Part shown: positions 7,698-9,883 of the stretch, in pieces | Layout of the letters: every line of letters begins with the position of its first letter | How positions within the stretch are numbered: the stretch's first letter is position 1 | Source: Armatimonadota bacterium | GTDB taxonomy: Bacteria > Armatimonadota > Abditibacteriia > CG2-30-59-28 | Direction: 5' to 3' | Assembly: GCA_016199605.1 (NCBI GenBank) | Contig: JACQGJ010000420.1 | Location: 1 to 9,883, forward strand | DNA: 9,883 nt | Notes under the pieces: model-generated | What the model saw: the letters and a program-made list of their open reading frames with translations, nothing else | Told to the model about the DNA's origin: nothing | The model's database searches: none | Made by a program: the position numbers and the translations under genes

Positions 7698-7783
7698 ATA
7701 CTCGCGAAGGCCGGGAATCCCCTCTTTTGGTCCTTCTCTACCAGGGGAGGTGAAAGTGTTGGGTCTTCCTCTTTCACGAGTAT
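7698..7783 (+). promoter_or_regulatory. Nested inverted repeats in sdhA-sdhB spacer (possible cis-RNA)
   Basis: An outer perfect 7-base repeat (ATACTCG 7698-7704 with CGAGTAT 7777-7783) encloses two inner hairpins. The first pairs TCCCC 7718-7722 with GGGGA 7744-7748 and continues as TGGT 7728-7731 with ACCA 7740-7743 across a five-base bulge and an eight-base loop. The second pairs GTGAAAG 7750-7756 with CTTTCAC 7771-7777 around a 14-base loop; its last pair competes with the outer stem for C7777. Together they could form a three-way junction. The strong ribosome site at 7746-7753 and a GTG at 7756 fall inside the inner stems, so folding could gate translation. The pairings are read directly from sequence; the function is inferred, and short stems like these can arise by chance. 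Confidence 0.3.
7746..7753 (+). promoter_or_regulatory. Strong Shine-Dalgarno in sdhA-sdhB spacer
   Basis: GGAGGTGA is an eight-base match to the anti-Shine-Dalgarno and the best seen in this window. It is nearly 90 bases from the sdhB ATG, too far to serve it directly, but ideally placed for GTG 7756 (5 bases after the GGAGG core). Confidence 0.5.
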
Positions 7784-7845
7784 ATACGAGATCACCGGGC
7801 GTCATGAGCTTGCCTGTGGACCCGCATTGGTGTGAAGGACCATGA
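7756..7845 (+). CDS. Possible 29-codon leader ORF upstream of sdhB
   Basis: An open frame starts at GTG 7756, correctly spaced after the GGAGGTGA ribosome site, and ends at TGA 7843-7845, which overlaps the sdhB start codon in ATGA. The predicted 29-residue peptide has one tryptophan and one cysteine near its end (PHWCEG), no hydrophobic segment and no resemblance I recognise to any Sdh anchor subunit. The end-to-start overlap suggests its translation could deliver ribosomes to sdhB, whose own AAGGA at 7835-7839 is only 2 bases from the ATG. It could be a regulatory leader peptide or a chance frame. An internal in-frame ATG at 7804 would give a 13-residue product. Confidence 0.3.
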   Translation: MLGLPLSRVYTRSPGVMSLPVDPHWCEGP

Positions 7846-8594
7846 ACTTAACGTTGAAAATCTGGCGGCAGAAATCTCCCAAGGACAAGGGACGACTGGT
7901 CACTTACATGGCCAAGGGAATCTCTCCGGACATGTCTTTCCTGGAGATGCTCGACACAATCAACCGAGATTTGATCTTGAAGGGGGACGACCCTGTTGCC
8001 TTCGAGCACGACTGTCGAGAAGGCATTTGCGGCTCGTGCGGTTTTATGGTGAGCGGGCAGGCCCATGGGCCGCTGAAAGGAACGACTGTCTGCCAGTTAC
8101 ACATGCGACACTTCACGGACGGGGACACCCTCGTCCTCGAGCCCTGGCGAGCAAAGGCTTTCCCCATCATCAAGGACCTGGTCGTTGACCGTTCGGCCCT
8201 TGACCGGATTATCATCGCCGGAGGTTTTGTCTCGGTGGACACGGGCTCAGCCCCTGAAGCCAATGCCCTCCTCACCCCGAAAGATAACGCCGAAATCGCC
8301 ATGGATGCTGCTGCCTGCATCGGATGCGGTGCCTGCGTTGCCTCGTGCAAGAACGCCTCAGCCATGCTGTTTGTGGGCGCCAAGGTCTCCCAACTCGCCC
8401 TGCTTCCACAGGGTCAACCGGAACGAGAGCGACGCGCCCTCAGCCTTGTCACCTCCATGGATGACGCCGGTTTCGGCAACTGTACCAACGAAAGCGAGTG
8501 CGAAGCTGCCTGCCCGAAAGAAATCTCCGTCCGCAATATCGCCAGGCTTAATCGGGAGTTTTTGCGAGCGAGTTTCTCCCACCCCGCGAAATAG
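7842..8594 (+). CDS. sdhB: Succinate dehydrogenase iron-sulfur subunit
   Basis: Electron-transfer subunit carrying three Fe-S clusters between the flavin of SdhA and the haem/quinone site of SdhC; 250 residues. The N-terminal ferredoxin domain has the [2Fe-2S] ligands Cys58, Cys63 and Cys66 in DCREGICGSCG, plus Cys84. The C-terminal domain has CIGCGACVASC (Cys159, 162, 165, 169) and NCTNESECEAACPK (Cys214, 220, 224), giving a [4Fe-4S] set (159, 162, 165, 224) and a [3Fe-4S] set (169, 214, 220). CKNASAMLFVGAKVS is typical of the type-B group, where Lys replaces the Pro after the fourth cysteine. The start MNLTLKIWRQ at ATG 7842 fits the family. Its AAGGA ribosome site is unusually close (2 bases), and the start overlaps the stop of the possible leader ORF. 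It is the last gene of the plus-strand run; the next gene converges on it with 87 bases between. Confidence 0.96.
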   Translation: MNLTLKIWRQKSPKDKGRLVTYMAKGISPDMSFLEMLDTINRDLILKGDDPVAFEHDCREGICGSCGFMVSGQAHGPLKGTTVCQLHMRHFTDGDTLVLEPWRAKAFPIIKDLVVDRSALDRIIIAGGFVSVDTGSAPEANALLTPKDNAEIAMDAAACIGCGACVASCKNASAMLFVGAKVSQLALLPQGQPERERRALSLVTSMDDAGFGNCTNESECEAACPKEISVRNIARLNREFLRASFSHPAK

Positions 8595-8681
8595 ACGCGT
8601 CTCCACAATTTCCCGCACACACGTCAGAGCCGCCGGAGTTGTACCCGAGCAGAGCCGGTGCGCGAGGTCACAACGCGACCC
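8595..8681. other. Convergent intergenic gap, no clear terminator
   Basis: These 87 bases separate the 3' ends of sdhB and the beta-propeller gene. A perfect 10-base palindrome AGACGCGTCT (8593-8602) starts on the sdhB stop, and CAGAGCCG occurs twice further on. Neither is followed by a T-run on either strand, so I do not call an intrinsic terminator. Confidence 0.5.
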
Positions 8682-9883
8682 TCACTTGAGAATCGCACAT
8701 CCTTGCGGCAGACTGCCAATCGTGATGCTCGTCAACCTCGCGCCGGTTTCGGCGTTCAGTACGGTCACGGTCTTGGGGAGTTGGCTGAGGTCTTTCAGAA
8801 GCTCGTTGCTTCTCTCTTCGAGGGCTTGTTTGGAGGCGTTGTCCATCACTTGTTGCCGGGCGAGGTTCTTCTTCTGCACATTGTCTTCCCGCGCGGGGTC
8901 ACCGGGTGTGCCGACGAGGTAGAGCTTGCTGCCATCCGTACTCAGGGCCATCGACGCGACGAAACCGAAGTTGCCGAGACGTTTCAGTATCTTCCTCGTG
9001 ACCAGATCGAAAACGACAAGATCGTAGGTCTCCACTCGCGGTGCAGGTCTTTGCTGCACCTGTTGGTGAGCCTGTTGCTCGGCCTGCGCGGTGGGGGGAG
9101 GCCGCGGGATTTGCTCCTGACCTGGGGCGTTCGTTGCTGAGTTGAGCGGGGCCATGGTCCTACCGTAGGCATAGAGCCGCTTCCCGTCCGCAGAGACCGC
9201 CAAGGCGTAAACGGGACTCAGTCCATCGAAGGGTGACTTGCTCACTACGCTGGTTGCGGCGTCGATTTCCCACAGGAGGTTGCCCTCGACCGGCGTGCGT
9301 GCAATGTTCTGGATTGTCTGGCTCTGAGTGTTGACGGCGGCTCGGGTTGTGTCGTAGTTCCGCAGGGCCTGAGCCATCACAGCTTCAGGCATGACGTTCT
9401 CCTGTACGGCGTACACCTTCTTGCCGTCGGGACTTATTGCGAGGACGCGGACGGGATTGAGTCCGAGGGGAATCGTGTCGAGCAGCTTTGCCGCCTCAAG
9501 ATCCACGACAGAGATCGACCGGCTCCCCCAATCAGCAGTGAAGAGTTTTCTGCCGTCAGGAGTCATGACGCTATCAAGAGGGTTTAGGCCGAGGTTCACA
9601 TTGGCAGAGACGCGGCGTTGCGAGAGGTCAACCAACAGCAACCGTCCTCGCTCCACGTTGCGGCTGCCGGTCGCCCCGGCGGTGACGACGTAAGCCTTGT
9701 CCCCCTGCGGGCTGAGGTGTACGATGGCAAGAGCAGAGATGTCCAGCGGAATCCGTGCCTCCACTTTCTGCTGCCACAGGTCGACGGCGATCAGCCCCTT
9801 CCATCCGGCGGGCTGCGCCGATTGATTGGCCATGTCTATCTTCGTTCTTACCTGTTCCAGCATTACCCCCGTGGAGACGGTGA
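8682..9883 (-). CDS. YVTN-type beta-propeller protein, probably 5'-truncated by window edge
   Basis: A repeat protein of the YVTN/lactonase-like beta-propeller class; function unknown. Numbered from Met at 9863, five blade motifs of the form (S/T)xDGxxxY/F are visible: PQGDKAYVV 52-60, PDGRKLFTA 102-110, PDGKKVYAV 145-153, ADGKRLYAY 225-233 and TDGSKLYLV 309-317, each followed by a strand like ISVVDLEAAK. LGLNP occurs twice (91-95, 133-137). Three insertions interrupt the blades: about 155-195, a Gln/Pro-rich stretch at 247-276, and a highly charged, probably helical one at about 323-362. The frame stays open upstream of that Met to the window end. The visible N-terminus has no signal peptide and begins on what looks like the last strand of an earlier blade, so the gene probably continues off the window. 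Family members are often exported surface or periplasmic proteins. No functional link to sdh is evident. Confidence 0.8.
   Translation of the reverse strand, partial: TVSTGVMLEQVRTKIDMANQSAQPAGWKGLIAVDLWQQKVEARIPLDISALAIVHLSPQGDKAYVVTAGATGSRNVERGRLLLVDLSQRRVSANVNLGLNPLDSVMTPDGRKLFTADWGSRSISVVDLEAAKLLDTIPLGLNPVRVLAISPDGKKVYAVQENVMPEAVMAQALRNYDTTRAAVNTQSQTIQNIARTPVEGNLLWEIDAATSVVSKSPFDGLSPVYALAVSADGKRLYAYGRTMAPLNSATNAPGQEQIPRPPPTAQAEQQAHQQVQQRPAPRVETYDLVVFDLVTRKILKRLGNFGFVASMALSTDGSKLYLVGTPGDPAREDNVQKKNLARQQVMDNASKQALEERSNELLKDLSQLPKTVTVLNAETGARLTSITIGSLPQGCAILK

Noticed and set aside
8593..8602. Perfect palindrome AGACGCGTCT at the sdhB stop codon
   Set aside because: Has no loop for a hairpin and no T-run. 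A 10-base palindrome alone, overlapping a stop codon, is not enough to call an operator or terminator.

Overview
The window is a chromosomal segment of a GC-rich (by eye upper-50s per cent) free-living bacterium. It is dominated by a compact plus-strand cluster for the C4 half of the TCA cycle: the 3' part of malate dehydrogenase, the two subunits of a class I (Fe-S) fumarase, an acetyl-CoA synthetase, and a three-subunit type-B succinate dehydrogenase. The sequence does not fix the phylum. Heterodimeric fumarase, LDH-like MDH, single-subunit b558-type SdhC and a Uma2-family gene together fit environmental lineages such as Armatimonadota, Chloroflexota or deltaproteobacterial relatives. Armatimonadota is only a weak guess.

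Layout. 1-702: mdh, missing its N-terminal NAD-binding part at the window edge. 720-1565: fumarase alpha subunit. 1610-2182: a Uma2-family PD-(D/E)XK protein sitting between the two fumarase subunit genes. 2200-2799: fumarase beta subunit. 2905-5016: acs, after a 105-base gap that holds the most AT-rich patch seen here. 5119-5781: sdhC. 5781-7694: sdhA, overlapping sdhC by one base. 7695-7841: an unusual sdhA-sdhB spacer with a strong Shine-Dalgarno, a possible 29-codon leader ORF ending on the sdhB start codon, and nested inverted repeats. 7842-8594: sdhB. 8682-9883: a convergent minus-strand YVTN-type beta-propeller protein that runs off the right edge.

How the genes work together. Acs activates acetate to acetyl-CoA for the cycle. 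SdhCAB oxidises succinate to fumarate and passes electrons to the quinone pool, the fumarase hydrates fumarate to malate, and Mdh oxidises malate to oxaloacetate. The set could also run in reverse (oxaloacetate to succinate). All catalytic and cofactor residues I could check are present.

No tRNA, rRNA, CRISPR array, insertion sequence or clear intrinsic terminator was seen. Most of the region is ordinary central metabolism. The points worth a second look are the structured, possibly translated sdhA-sdhB spacer and the Uma2 gene lodged inside the fumarase pair.
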